The notes: generated from the sequence alone by a model not told the origin. A stretch of 64,000 nt of DNA from Corynebacterium appendicis CIP 107643 (GCF_030408415.1 NZ_CP046976.1:2022372-2086371); one strand, 5' to 3'. Shown: positions 35,571 to 44,155, numbered from the stretch's first letter. Translations and numbers: made by a program.

Positions 35571-36941
35571 TTAGTCGCGGTCGCCGTCGTCGAAGATTGA
35601 CGGGGGTTGGGGGCGGCGGGTGATGCGGGTGCCGTCGTTAAGCTGCTCCCGCGCTTCTCCCGTGGCGATAGCGTCGACCTCGTCCCCGCCGACCGTGCGG
35701 TACTCCATCGTGCCGCGGACACCGCCCGTGGTGCGGGTGGGCATTTCGAGCGGTTCCTCCGGCCTGGCGACGACCGGTCGACCCGCCTCATGCCCGCCAC
35801 CGTTTCCGCCGGTAGGCAACTCGATCGGGTCGCCCATCTCGCGGGTGCGGTGCTCGAAATGGAGGTGGGGCCAAGTGCGCGGGGGGAGGGTGCGGGCGGC
35901 GTCGGCAAGCAATGCGAGCGGCGCGAACACCGGCTCCCACTCTTGCGCGCCCACGTCGCTGTCAAGCTGCGCGAGCACCCACTCCGACTCGAACCACACC
36001 GCGCTGACCTGCTGCGGAAGAAGCTCCAGCGCCGTGTCCACACGGATGTCCAGCATCCGCTCCGCCGGCCCCGCCTCCGAGCCGAACACCCGGAAACCCG
36101 CCAATTCCGCGACCGCGACAAGGTCCTCGGTGGCGCCCACAGCATCCGCTTCACGACGTATGTCCACGACCACCCCCGACTCCATTCCCGTCCCCATCGC
36201 CACGACCGTCGTGCCCCCGATGTCCGCGATGCGCGTCTCATGCCCGAAGCGCGTGCCCGTCACCACGTCTTTGACCGGCTCGCCCGCCGACGCCGCGCCA
36301 CGCCTCCACTCGTCCTGGAGGAACTCGTCCTCCCTCGCGAACTCGAAGCCGTTCGCCTCCGCCCACTCGCGGCGCTCTTTCCGGCTGCGCTGCTTGGCCC
36401 CGGGCAGCTTTTTGGGCAATTTCTCGGCGAGGCTGGCCGGCAGCTTGTTCGGAAGTTTCGTTGGCAGACTGGCCGGGAGCTTCTTCGGCAGCTTTCCTGG
36501 CATCACTCCACCGATCGCCCCGGTCAGCCCCGCGAGCGCACCCCGACGGGGCTGCGTTTCCCGCTCCTCGTCGGAGTCTTCTGCCAGCACCACTTCTGTC
36601 TCACGCTCCGGATCGTGCTCTTGCCCAAGCTTTGGCTCGGCCACTGGCTCGTCTACCGGCTCTGTTTCAAGCTGCGGCTCCGGCTCCTGCTCAGCCTCGA
36701 GCTGCGATTCCTGCATAGGTTCAGGCTGCGGCTCTTCAGCTGCTTCTTCTTCGAACTGCACCGGCTCATCGCGCACGTCTTCGGTCAGGGTCGCTGCCAC
36801 CGGTTCAGTACCGAGTGGGGTGGTGTCACGTTGGGTGGTCCCATTCTCGCTGGTGCAGCCTTTTTCCTGCACATCTGCGCGCCACAAAATACCCGCCCCG
36901 GCAAGGGCGAGTGCGGACAGTCCCAGAAGTATGTAACCCAT
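35571..36941 (-). CDS. Membrane-anchored hypothetical protein with KLP repeats
   Basis: The protein has 456 residues. One membrane segment at residues 2-20 is followed by an acidic Glu/Pro-rich stretch to about 130, then a run of KLPxxLP units (for example KKLPASLPTKLPNKLPASL), then a globular C-terminal region from about 190 with mixed strands and helices and a disordered end. In C. glutamicum a secreted or membrane protein of unknown role also precedes pyrE. No enzyme motif is visible. Confidence 0.75.
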   Translation of the reverse strand: MGYILLGLSALALAGAGILWRADVQEKGCTSENGTTQRDTTPLGTEPVAATLTEDVRDEPVQFEEEAAEEPQPEPMQESQLEAEQEPEPQLETEPVDEPVAEPKLGQEHDPERETEVVLAEDSDEERETQPRRGALAGLTGAIGGVMPGKLPKKLPASLPTKLPNKLPASLAEKLPKKLPGAKQRSRKERREWAEANGFEFAREDEFLQDEWRRGAASAGEPVKDVVTGTRFGHETRIADIGGTTVVAMGTGMESGVVVDIRREADAVGATEDLVAVAELAGFRVFGSEAGPAERMLDIRVDTALELLPQQVSAVWFESEWVLAQLDSDVGAQEWEPVFAPLALLADAARTLPPRTWPHLHFEHRTREMGDPIELPTGGNGGGHEAGRPVVARPEEPLEMPTRTTGGVRGTMEYRTVGGDEVDAIATGEAREQLNDGTRITRRPQPPSIFDDGDRD

Positions 36942-37151
36942 CAGTACAGAACTGTATCCCCCAATGCCCGCTGAACTGGGCAGGCGTGGCTAGTTGTCGC
37001 GGGGTTCTGCGCCGGGTTCGGTCTTCAGCGGTGACTACGGCAGCCCGCCCAAAACCCCAGGAACTATGCAGCGCATAGCTGCAGCGGGCTCTCACCTGGC
37101 GCTGGCGGCGAGGCTGAAAGGAGGCGGTGCCAGCCGCAAAGCGGAAAGCGG

Positions 37152-37991
37152 TTAGATATCGCGCTCGACGGGGTTCTTCGGGTTGGCGGACCACTGCGAC
37201 CAGCCGCCGATGTAGTGTGTGAGCACCGGCAGGCCAGCGTGGGCGAAGGCGGCGAGCAGTTTTGAGGAGTGGTTGCCGGAGCCGGAGTAGACGATGGCTT
37301 CGGCCGGGTCGGTCTCGTGAGTGATGCCGAACTTCGCCATGGTCTCGAGGATCTCCTCCGCCGGCTTGATCATGCGGTCTTCCGTGAAGAGGTCTTCGAC
37401 GGGCACAGTGCGGGCACCAGGAATGTGGCCGGATTTCAGGTCGAGGCGCTCGCGGCGGCCGACGAAGCGGGGGGTGTCGCGGGCGTCGATAAGCATGCCC
37501 TTGAATGCGCGAACGTCGTCGATGCTCGCGGTGGGCAGATGGCCCGGCGCGACATCGAGTTCGGTGCGCACCGAGACGGGGCCGGGGCCGGCGATGGTCT
37601 CGAAGCCGGCGCGTTCCCAGGCGGGGAAGCCGCCGTCGAGAATATGGACGTCCTCGACGCCGGCCCAGCGCAGCGTCCACCACGCGCGGGAGGCGAATTC
37701 GCCGGAGCCGGTGTCGTAAATGACGACGGGGCGGCCGGACTCGATGCCCCACGCGCGGAACGAATCTTGCATGCGCTGCGTCGACGGCAGCGGGTTGCGG
37801 CCCACCTGTGAGCCGGGCGTGCCCACGAGGTGTTCGGCGGGGTTGCAGTACTGGGCGGTCGGGATGTGTTCGGACTGGAATTTGGACCACGCGTTGCCCT
37901 CGCGGGCGTCCCACAGCGCGGCCAAAACGGTGAGCTTCTTGCCGGTGCGGATCTGTTCACGCAGGTCTTCAGAGGCCACGAATACGCTCAT
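37152..37991 (-). CDS. sseA: Rhodanese-type sulfurtransferase lacking the active-site cysteine
   Basis: This 279-residue protein has two rhodanese domains in the SseA order: the first with IPTAQYCNPAEHLVG and RPVVIYDTGSGEFASRAWW, the second with the RxD and GHIPGARTVP motifs. The C-terminal active loop, normally CxxG with a persulfide-forming Cys, reads YSGSGNHSSKLL, so Ser replaces Cys. The only Cys in the protein is in the first domain. It may be a sulfurtransferase by descent but not by the usual chemistry. TACACT seven bases before the ATG suggests leaderless transcription. Confidence 0.85.
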   Translation of the reverse strand: MSVFVASEDLREQIRTGKKLTVLAALWDAREGNAWSKFQSEHIPTAQYCNPAEHLVGTPGSQVGRNPLPSTQRMQDSFRAWGIESGRPVVIYDTGSGEFASRAWWTLRWAGVEDVHILDGGFPAWERAGFETIAGPGPVSVRTELDVAPGHLPTASIDDVRAFKGMLIDARDTPRFVGRRERLDLKSGHIPGARTVPVEDLFTEDRMIKPAEEILETMAKFGITHETDPAEAIVYSGSGNHSSKLLAAFAHAGLPVLTHYIGGWSQWSANPKNPVERDI

Positions 37992-37998
37992 GGCGCCA

Positions 37999-38004
37999 AG
38001 TGTA
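37999..38004 (-). promoter_or_regulatory. Putative -10 box for leaderless sseA
   Basis: TACACT on the minus strand is separated by seven bases from the sseA ATG at 37991. It overlaps the stop region of the gene upstream. Confidence 0.4.
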
Positions 38005-38005
38005 G

Positions 38006-38404
38006 CTACGCCAAGGAGATGATGCCCTGCGCCTGAAGGCCCTCAAGCCACTCACGGATTCCCTCGCTCGGAGCATCCGCGCTTATCGACGCCCCCAGCA
38101 TGCCCCCAGGCCCCACCTCCACCCGGCAGCCGAACGCGAGCAGCGTCTCCGGGATGTCGGTGGGCTCCGGGGACTGGATCAGGATGCGGACTGTTTCCGC
38201 CCCGCCGCTAACCACCTTGCGGTTGACGTGGAACTGGCCGCCGACCTTCACGCATTCCACGATGTCGCCGACGTTGATGCTCGTGTCCAGGAAGGGCACG
38301 GATGCGATGACGAAGTGGCCGCCGCCCAAGTCGTGAGCGGCAAGTTCCTCGTTCTCAACCCCCGGCAGCGGGGTTCGCGTGACGATTGTCGTGGTCGGCT
38401 GCAT
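38006..38404 (-). CDS. DUF4265-like small protein
   Basis: The protein has 132 residues. The pattern of a short strand ending in a GD turn (FLDTSINVGDIVECV), a following strand (QFHVNRKVVSGGAETVRILI) and a C-terminal alpha/beta half fits the DUF4265 type, whose function is unknown. No signal or membrane segment. TAGACT at 38411-38416 is six bases before the ATG, suggesting leaderless transcription. The gene leads into sseA. One copy of the 11-base word encodes SIS within ASISA at 38081-38091. Confidence 0.65.
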   Translation of the reverse strand: MQPTTTIVTRTPLPGVENEELAAHDLGGGHFVIASVPFLDTSINVGDIVECVKVGGQFHVNRKVVSGGAETVRILIQSPEPTDIPETLLAFGCRVEVGPGGMLGASISADAPSEGIREWLEGLQAQGIISLA

Positions 38405-38410
38405 GCATGC

Positions 38411-38416
38411 AGTCTA
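38411..38416 (-). promoter_or_regulatory. Putative -10 box for the leaderless DUF4265-like gene
   Basis: TAGACT on the minus strand, six bases before the ATG at 38404. The bases between form GCATGC, so an ATG four bases earlier exists but is out of frame. Confidence 0.4.
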
Positions 38417-38467
38417 GAGCAGTTTGCTTATCGACGGCCCCTTGTACGCGCTCCCGTCCCGTACCGG

Positions 38468-39499
38468 CTAGTACTTGATCGCCATGCGACCGCTGATTTT
38501 GCCCTTGCGCATGTTCTCAAACACGTCGTTGACGTCGTCGAGCTCGCACGCAGTCACATGCGGCTTGACCAGGCCGCGGGCGTAGAAGTCCAGGGCCTCC
38601 GCCATGTCCTGGCGCGTACCAACAAGCGAGCCGCGGATGGTGATGCCGCGCAGCACGATGTCGAAGATCGGTGCCGGGAAGTCCCCCGGAGGCAGGCCGT
38701 TGAAAACGATCGTGCCGTCGCTGCGGCTCATCGCGATGGCCTGGCCGAACGCGTCCGGGTGGACTGCCGTGACCAGCACGCCGTGGGAGCCGCCGTCAGT
38801 GAACTCTTGGACCGCCTCGCCCGGGTCGCGGTCTTTTACGTTGACAGCGAACTCGGCACCGAGCTCGCGGGCTAGCTCGAGCTTGTCGTCCGCGACGTCG
38901 ACGGCGATGACGCGCATGCCCATTGCTACGCCGTACTGCACCGCGAGGTGGCCCAGGCCGCCGATGCCGGAAATCGTCATAAACTGGCCCGGCTTGGTCT
39001 GGGCTTCCTTGAGGCCCTTGTACACCGTGGCACCTGCGCAGAGGATCGGCGCGACCTCAACCGGGTCGACGCCATCCGGGATGCGGGGAGCGTAACGCGT
39101 GTCCACCAGCATGTACTCGCCGAAGGACCCGTCGACGGTGTAGCCACCGTATTGGGCGTTGTGGCAATAAGTTTCGCGGCCGGTGCGGCAGAACTCGCAC
39201 TCGCCGCACGCGGACCAGAGCCAGGCGTTGCCGACCATGTCGCCGACGGCCACCGTGTGCTCACCCGGGCCGAGCTCGACGATTTCGCCCACGCCCTCGT
39301 GGCCGGGTACGAACGGTGGCTCCGGCCTGACGGGCCAGTCGCCTTCGACGGCGTGCAGGTCGGTGTGGCAGATGCCGGAGGCGTGCAGCTTCACCAGTGC
39401 CTGGAAGGGACCCGGCGTGGGCAGATCCAAGTCACGGACATTGACATCGGGGCCGAATTGCTCAGCAACGGCGGCTCGCATGGTGGTTGGGGTGGACAT
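38468..39499 (-). CDS. adhA: Zinc-dependent alcohol dehydrogenase
   Basis: This 343-residue enzyme oxidises ethanol and similar alcohols to aldehydes with NAD. The catalytic zinc site uses CHTDLHAVEG and GHEGVGEIVELG. The structural zinc site is CGECEFCRTGRETYC. The Rossmann loop is SGIGGLGHLAVQYG. It matches the propanol-preferring AdhA type of C. glutamicum, which works with the acetaldehyde dehydrogenase Ald encoded about 1.2 kb upstream. A ribosome site AAGGA precedes the ATG. Confidence 0.94.
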   Translation of the reverse strand: MSTPTTMRAAVAEQFGPDVNVRDLDLPTPGPFQALVKLHASGICHTDLHAVEGDWPVRPEPPFVPGHEGVGEIVELGPGEHTVAVGDMVGNAWLWSACGECEFCRTGRETYCHNAQYGGYTVDGSFGEYMLVDTRYAPRIPDGVDPVEVAPILCAGATVYKGLKEAQTKPGQFMTISGIGGLGHLAVQYGVAMGMRVIAVDVADDKLELARELGAEFAVNVKDRDPGEAVQEFTDGGSHGVLVTAVHPDAFGQAIAMSRSDGTIVFNGLPPGDFPAPIFDIVLRGITIRGSLVGTRQDMAEALDFYARGLVKPHVTACELDDVNDVFENMRKGKISGRMAIKY

Positions 39500-39573
39500 C
39501 GCAACGGTTCCTTTCCAGTCGGAGGGTGAATATGTTGCGAGTCACATTAGGAGTTTCCAAGAGGAAAGTAAAT

Positions 39574-39605
39574 AGAAAACGACCCGTGTTACCGGATCGT
39601 TTTCT
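39574..39605 (-). terminator. Hairpin behind the clpB fragment
   Basis: AGAAAACGA at 39574-39582 pairs perfectly with TCGTTTTCT at 39597-39605. On the minus strand it lies just behind the stop of the ClpB fragment and runs into a T-rich stretch. It appears to be the terminator the fragment brought along. Confidence 0.65.
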
Positions 39606-39610
39606 CCCAA

Positions 39611-39912
39611 TCACTTCGCGTTGACGTCAAGCGTCTCCCCTTCCGGATCGGCGTCCACCCGCACCGCGTCACCGTCGCGGATCTCACCGGCGAGGACTTC
39701 CTTGTCCAGTTTGTCGCCGATCTCCTTCTGGATCAGGCGACGCAATGGGCGGGCGCCGTAGGCGGGGTCGTAGCCGCGGTCGGCAAGCCAGCGCTTCGCG
39801 GGATCAGAAACCTCGAGAACCAAGCGGCGTTCCGCGAGCCGCGCAGCCAACCCGCGCAGCTGGATGTCCACGATCCCGACGAGCTGGTCTTGGGTCAGCG
39901 CGTCGAACACGA
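39611..39912 (-). pseudogene. 3' fragment of a clpB gene
   Basis: The reading [20 protein letters not shown] through [21 protein letters not shown] to the stop is the last 100 residues of ClpB. It is close to, but clearly diverged from, the C-terminus of the intact clpB at 44156. Everything upstream of VVFD is missing: at about 39912-39919 the sequence switches to a relic of another gene on the opposite strand. It keeps a normal stop and a terminator. It is not a functional gene. Confidence 0.88.
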
Positions 39913-39979
39913 CGACGACATCCACAACTTCGTCGCCGACATCAACCACATCGACAGCACCATGTTCGAGGGGTGGTGA
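39913..39979 (+). pseudogene. Relic of the small partner gene of a DUF1023 hydrolase
   Basis: The reading DDIHNFVADINHIDSTMFEGW and a stop at 39977-39979 parallels the end of the intact small gene at 51189 (RVRDHVADLAAFSAAVRGVDADHARAFRGK). As in the intact pair, the hydrolase start follows immediately. The 5' part was lost at the junction with the clpB fragment. Confidence 0.6.
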
Positions 39980-39981
39980 GC

Positions 39982-40740
39982 ATGCTCGTCGCATCAGAGC
40001 TTTACGACGCCGCCGACGCCCTCCGCACCGCCAGCTCCCGCACCCGCAGCCGTGGCGACTACATCACCGACCACAGCTCCGACCTGACTTCCCAAGGCTT
40101 CAACGGGACCGCCGCCGACGCGGGGAAGGCACTGCTCCGGGGTTTGGACACAGCCTTTTCGGCCCGTCTGTGAAGTTGGATGAGGTTGCGGAGATTCTCT
40201 GGCAGGCCGCGATGTCTCAAGAAAATATAGAGCGGATGATAGAAACGGCACTCAAGACACCGCTACCTCTGGGGACCGAGTTGTACCTCACCAAGCTTCT
40301 AGCCGAGCTCCGGCTGTACTCCCTCATCCTGGATTTCGGATGCTCTGAGTCGATCAATGCAACATGCATGGCCGACTACGAGCCGGATATCGAGAGGTTA
40401 GCGCATAACCTGGATAAAACCCCGCAACAAATCCACGATGAGTTCTACGCGAAAGCACCTGACCACGTGAAGCAAATCGTCGACGAGACGGGTGCCATGC
40501 TCCCCGAAGGAGGCCCGGGAGGATACACAGTGATGGTCGGTCCGAGTGGTCAGGGCGTGCCGACCAACCCCGCGTCCATCTCAATCCTCTCTCCCGGCGT
40601 TGGCTCAGGTGACCCGAACAAGCTGGCAGGACTCGTATCCCAAGCGCAAGACGTGGCCGGCCACAACACATTGAGAAACGGCGAAGGCCAAGCAGCGGTG
40701 ATGTGGCTGGGATACTCCCGGTCAAGCCCGCGCTCCGGGA
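39982..40740 (+). pseudogene. Truncated, frameshifted DUF1023-type hydrolase gene
   Basis: It starts MLVASELYDAADAL like the intact MLVATELSASAEAL at 51446. The first frame ends at a stop at 40171-40173. The homologous reading continues in another frame from about 40160 (VKLDEVAEILWQAA) through QIVDETGAMLPEGGPGGYTVMVG, SPGVGSGDPNKLA and AVMWLGYS, then stops matching exactly where the ald stop codon begins at 40741. The alpha/beta hydrolase core with its GHSYGS nucleophile is missing. It is broken twice, by a frameshift and by 3' truncation. Confidence 0.85.
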
Positions 40741-42273
40741 TTAGAACAGCCCGGTGGGCTTCTCGGAGTAGGACACGAGCAGATTCTTCGTCTGCTGGTA
40801 GTGGTCGAGCATCATCAGGTGGTTCTCACGGCCAATGCCGGACTGCTTGTAGCCACCGAACGCCGCGTGCGCCGGGTAGGTGTGGTACTGGTTCACCCAC
40901 ACACGGCCTGCCTGAATAGCGCGGCCAGCGCGGTAAGCGGTGTTTCCGTCGCGCGACCAGACACCGGCACCGAGACCGTAGATGGTGTCATTTGCGACGC
41001 TGATGGCCTGGTCGAAGTCCTTGAAGGTCGCCACCGACAGCACCGGGCCGAAGATTTCCTCCTGGAAGATCTTCATCGAGTTGTCACCCTTGAACACCGT
41101 TGGCTCAATGTAGAAGCCTCCGCTTAGACCGCCCATGCTGGTCACATCGGTGTTCACCTTGCCGCCGATCAAGGTTTCCGCGCCCTCCTGCGGCGCCATC
41201 TCGAGGTAGCCGGTGATCTTGTCCATTTGCTCCTGGGACGCCTGCGCACCCATTTGGGTCTCGGTGTCCAGTGGGTTACCGGTCTTGATCTGGCGCACGC
41301 GCTCGATTCCGAGCTCCAAAAACTCCTCGGCGATGGACTCTTGCACCAACGCACGCGACGGACAGGTACACACTTCACCCTGGTTGAGGGCGAACATTGC
41401 AAAGCCCTCGATGGCCTTAGCGCGGAATTCGTCATCATGGGCGAGCACGTCCTCGAAGAAGATCGACGGGGACTTGCCGCCAAGCTCGAGCGTCACCGGG
41501 ATGATCCTCTCCGCGACCGACTTGTTGATCAGCTTGCCGACGTCCGTCGAACCAGTGAACGCGATCTTTGCGATCCGGTCAGAACCGGTCAGCGCGACAC
41601 CGGCCTCATCGCCGAAGCCGTTAACAATGTTGACCACGCCGTCTGGAATGAGATCACCGATGATGTTCATCAGGTAAAGAATCGATGCTGGGGTCTGTTC
41701 CGCCGGCTTCGTCACCACGGCATTGCCCGCCGCCAGCGCTGGGGCGAGCTTCCACACGGCCATGAGGATCGGAAAGTTCCACGGAATGATCTGGCCGACA
41801 ACGCCCAGCGGCTCGTGGAAGTGGTAGGCCACAGAGTCGTCGTCAAGCTGCGAAAGGCGACCCTCCTGCGCGCGGATGGCACCCGCAAAATAGCGGAAGT
41901 GATCGATGGCCAGCGGAATGTCGGCGGCAAGAGTCTCGCGCACAGCCTTGCCATTTTCCCACGTCTCGGCGACCGCGATTTCCTCGAGGTGCTCCTCCAT
42001 GCGGTCCGCGATGCGGTTGAGGATCAATGCGCGCTCCGCCGCAGAAGTTTTGCCCCATTCCGGCGCAGCCTTGTGCGCCGCATCAAGCGCTCGGTCAATG
42101 TCTGCCTGCGTGCCTCGTGCGACTTGGCAGAACACCTCACCCGTGACCGGAGTGGAGTTGTCGAAGTACTCACCGTCCGCCGGAGCAACCCACTGACCGC
42201 CGATGTAGTGGTCATAGCGCTTCTCGAAGTTAACGATCGAGCCCTCAGAACCCGGGTTAGCGTACACAGTCAT
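40741..42273 (-). CDS. ald: Acetaldehyde/aldehyde dehydrogenase
   Basis: This 510-residue NAD-dependent enzyme oxidises acetaldehyde to acetate; with AdhA it allows growth on ethanol. The NAD loop is FTGSTDVGK, the general base is in [14 protein letters not shown], and the catalytic Cys is in [11 protein letters not shown]. The first 16 residues before [13 protein letters not shown] are variable. A ribosome site AAAGGA lies six bases before the ATG, and a perfect palindrome just upstream may be an operator. Behind the stop there is no terminator, only the broken hydrolase gene, so the 3' boundary looks like a recombination point. Confidence 0.95.
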   Translation of the reverse strand: MTVYANPGSEGSIVNFEKRYDHYIGGQWVAPADGEYFDNSTPVTGEVFCQVARGTQADIDRALDAAHKAAPEWGKTSAAERALILNRIADRMEEHLEEIAVAETWENGKAVRETLAADIPLAIDHFRYFAGAIRAQEGRLSQLDDDSVAYHFHEPLGVVGQIIPWNFPILMAVWKLAPALAAGNAVVTKPAEQTPASILYLMNIIGDLIPDGVVNIVNGFGDEAGVALTGSDRIAKIAFTGSTDVGKLINKSVAERIIPVTLELGGKSPSIFFEDVLAHDDEFRAKAIEGFAMFALNQGEVCTCPSRALVQESIAEEFLELGIERVRQIKTGNPLDTETQMGAQASQEQMDKITGYLEMAPQEGAETLIGGKVNTDVTSMGGLSGGFYIEPTVFKGDNSMKIFQEEIFGPVLSVATFKDFDQAISVANDTIYGLGAGVWSRDGNTAYRAGRAIQAGRVWVNQYHTYPAHAAFGGYKQSGIGRENHLMMLDHYQQTKNLLVSYSEKPTGLF

Positions 42274-42301
42274 GGTCTAGTCCTTTCTAAAACGAGCTGA
42301 A

Positions 42302-42320
42302 TGTTTTGTACTCCAAAACA
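42302..42320. promoter_or_regulatory. Palindromic operator-like site upstream of ald
   Basis: TGTTTTG and CAAAACA form a perfect seven-base inverted repeat with a five-base spacer, 29 bases before the ald start codon. The symmetry and position suit a repressor or activator dimer. I cannot assign it to a known corynebacterial regulator. Confidence 0.5.
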
Positions 42321-42331
42321 CACAAAAGAGT

Positions 42332-43192
42332 TTAACGGTTGAACGCCTCGTCCACCACCGGACGCAGAGCGAAACCAATCAGGCCTGTGATCAGGAACAG
42401 CAGGGCAACGCCAGCTGCCAGCAGGCCGCCGACTCCGGCAACGGAGAGGGAGGAACCTGCGGGGACGGAGCTGGACTCGCTTTCCTTACCGGCGCAGGCG
42501 CCCATGGACTTGGTGTAGGTGACGATGGGAGCGGCCACCTCCGGTCCATTTTCAAGAAGCTTCGTCTCGGCAATGTCGACGAATGCGTCAAGACCGCCGC
42601 CTCCGATCACTGAACCAGCAACAGCGCCAATCACACCCTTCAGATCCAAGCCGAGCAGCTTTCCGTTTTCCTCTGCCTGAGCCGGCTTCAGTTCGAAGGT
42701 GCCCCCTTCCCTCTTATCAGCCTTGATCTGATCCATCTTCGCGGTCTTGGAGGCATTCATGAATGCGGTGTAACGGTAATAATCCGACTGCTCAAAGCGG
42801 AAAAGATTCCACTGAGCACGTGCCAGGGACCCTTCCTTCGCAATCTCAACGCCTTGCTGTGCGCCTACATTCTGAACACCTTCCTTCGCCGCGTGTTCCC
42901 GAACCAGTTTGATGTCCCTATTGCGCTTCTCTGGCGTGTACGGGTAGAGCCTGGTGCCGTTCGTCTCCTCCTTTGCAGCGAGGCGGTCCATCGTTTCGTC
43001 GGCAAGCATGCGGTAAAGCTGCTGGTACGCGTCGTTGATGCGTTGCTGGTCGCGCTCGGTGTACGTGATGGTGCACTTGTCCGTCTCGGCGTTGTAATCA
43101 ACGGTGTAGGCGTTCGCGGAAGGGGCGGTGGCAAGGCCGCCGGCGAGGGCGACGGTGGTGGTTGCGGCGATAAAACTGCGGCGGAGACTCAT
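42332..43192 (-). CDS. Secreted, C-terminally anchored hypothetical protein
   Basis: The protein has 286 residues from the ATG at 43192. A Sec signal (SLRRSFIAATTTVALAGG, cleavage near SANAY) is followed by a helical domain with one Cys near residue 41 and a second in SMGACAGKE, then a Ser-rich linker and a C-terminal membrane anchor (VAGVGGLLAAGVALLFLITG) ending in a short charged tail. The same reading frame runs upstream without a stop into the truncated IS3 orfB, so the native promoter and ribosome site appear to have been lost. Function unknown. Confidence 0.72.
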   Translation of the reverse strand: MSLRRSFIAATTTVALAGGLATAPSANAYTVDYNAETDKCTITYTERDQQRINDAYQQLYRMLADETMDRLAAKEETNGTRLYPYTPEKRNRDIKLVREHAAKEGVQNVGAQQGVEIAKEGSLARAQWNLFRFEQSDYYRYTAFMNASKTAKMDQIKADKREGGTFELKPAQAEENGKLLGLDLKGVIGAVAGSVIGGGGLDAFVDIAETKLLENGPEVAAPIVTYTKSMGACAGKESESSSVPAGSSLSVAGVGGLLAAGVALLFLITGLIGFALRPVVDEAFNR

Positions 43193-43567
43193 GCTGCGAT
43201 TGACCAGATCAGGGCGACAATCAGGAGCGTTTGCAGGAACTGTCGTGATCGGAGTGCGGCCCCTTCTTCGGCCTTGGATGCCGGCGAGTTTCATCAACCG
43301 GGCGGTCTGATCACGACCGATGTCCCAGCCAGCGCGCTGCATGGCCTTCCACATCTTCCGCACCCCGTAGACGCTGAAGTTGTCCTCGTAGACCTTCACG
43401 AGTTCGGGGATAAGCAGCGCATCCGTAAGACTCCTGGCTGACGGGGCTCGTGTTTTCGCTGCCCGGTAGCCACGAGAAGTGATAAACCCACACTCTGTCT
43501 GCCTCAAGGTGCGACAGATGGCCTTGACCCCGAAGCGATCGCGATACGTGTCGATGTATTCGATCAT
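43193..43567 (-). pseudogene. IS3 transposase OrfB, N-terminal fragment
   Basis: The reading MIEYIDTYRDRFGVKAICRTL to DLVNRS covers the HTH_21-type region of OrfB (VYGVRKMWKAMQRAGWDIGRDQTARLM). The DDE catalytic core is absent. It begins overlapping the end of orfA, as expected for the programmed frameshift of this family. It joins in frame to the next gene. Confidence 0.85.
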
Positions 43568-43881
43568 CTTCTGGTGGGACGGTCGAGTTCCGCTGCGAAA
43601 AAAGCCGACGCGGTCTTTAAAATCTCGTTCGCCCTGCGCAGCTCTTTATTCTCTCGCCGCAGACGCTTCAGTTCATCGTCTGCTAACTCGCCGGAGCTGA
43701 CCTCGACGTCGTGTGACGGCTTTGAAGGCTTCAACCAATCATTAAGCGTGTGCGCGGAGACGCCGAGCTTGTCACCGATCTCAACCGCCGCACCCCACTT
43801 CGAGCACCCTTCAAGCTCAACAAGTTCCTCAGCCAGACGCACCGCCTTGGCCTTGAACTCATCACTGTACTTCCTTGGCAT
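43564..43881 (-). CDS. IS3 transposase OrfA
   Basis: This 105-residue protein is full length for OrfA: the helix-turn-helix PRKYSDEFKAKAVRLAEEL and GVSAHTLNDWLK followed by the leucine-zipper-like DDELKRLRRENKELRRANEILK. Intact by itself, but without OrfB it has no catalytic partner here. Confidence 0.9.
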   Translation of the reverse strand: MPRKYSDEFKAKAVRLAEELVELEGCSKWGAAVEIGDKLGVSAHTLNDWLKPSKPSHDVEVSSGELADDELKRLRRENKELRRANEILKTASAFFAAELDRPTRR

Positions 43882-43994
43882 GATCCCAATCTTTCTCTAG
43901 AAACGATCGGAACCAAACCCAGGACGCTTCAGTAGTCCGGCATCCGGCGGCGGACCCCCTTTCCCCGGCGAACCCCACCCCACCTAGCGAATAG

Positions 43995-44062
43995 CTAGAA
44001 CCAGACAGCTAGATTGTCCAATTTTCAGCCCGAAACGGAGCTTTCTAGTCGTCTGGTTCTAG
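43995..44062. terminator. Long inverted repeat behind clpB
   Basis: CTAGAACCAGAC at 43995-44006 is repeated as GTCTGGTTCTAG at 44051-44062, a perfect 12-base arm with a 44-base loop that itself contains AGCTAGA and TCTAG. It stands between clpB and the IS end and may stop clpB transcription. Confidence 0.5.
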
Positions 44063-44066
44063 TCAA

Positions 44067-44155
44067 TCGCAGTGGCGGGGCGCCGAGCTGTCGCAGTGGC
44101 GGGGCGCCGAGCTGCGGCAGCAGCGGGGCGCCGGTGCCGGGCAGTGGCGGGGGCG
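44067..44155. repeat. 24-base GC-rich tandem repeats next to the clpB stop
   Basis: TCGCAGTGGCGGGGCGCC plus GAGCTG at 44067-44090 is repeated exactly at 44091-44114, then imperfectly at 44115-44137 and partly to 44155. The array ends at the clpB stop codon. It has no CRISPR-like spacers. Confidence 0.75.

Larger units (their letters stand above)
43193..43931 (-). mobile_element. Truncated IS3-family insertion sequence
   Basis: The left end is intact: reading on the minus strand from 43931, TGAAGCGTCCTGGGTTTGG is a typical terminal repeat of corynebacterial IS3 elements. OrfA and the first 125 codons of OrfB follow. The integrase core and the right end are missing; the element stops directly at the start of the secreted-protein gene. 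It cannot transpose by itself. Confidence 0.85.

Noticed and set aside
42332..43567. One 411-residue gene covering both IS3 and secreted protein
   Set aside because: The first 125 residues are IS3 OrfB and the rest starts with a classical signal peptide at an ATG, so it is a fusion of two units, not one native gene.
44067..44155. CRISPR-like array
   Set aside because: Units are contiguous tandem repeats with no spacers and no cas genes are present.
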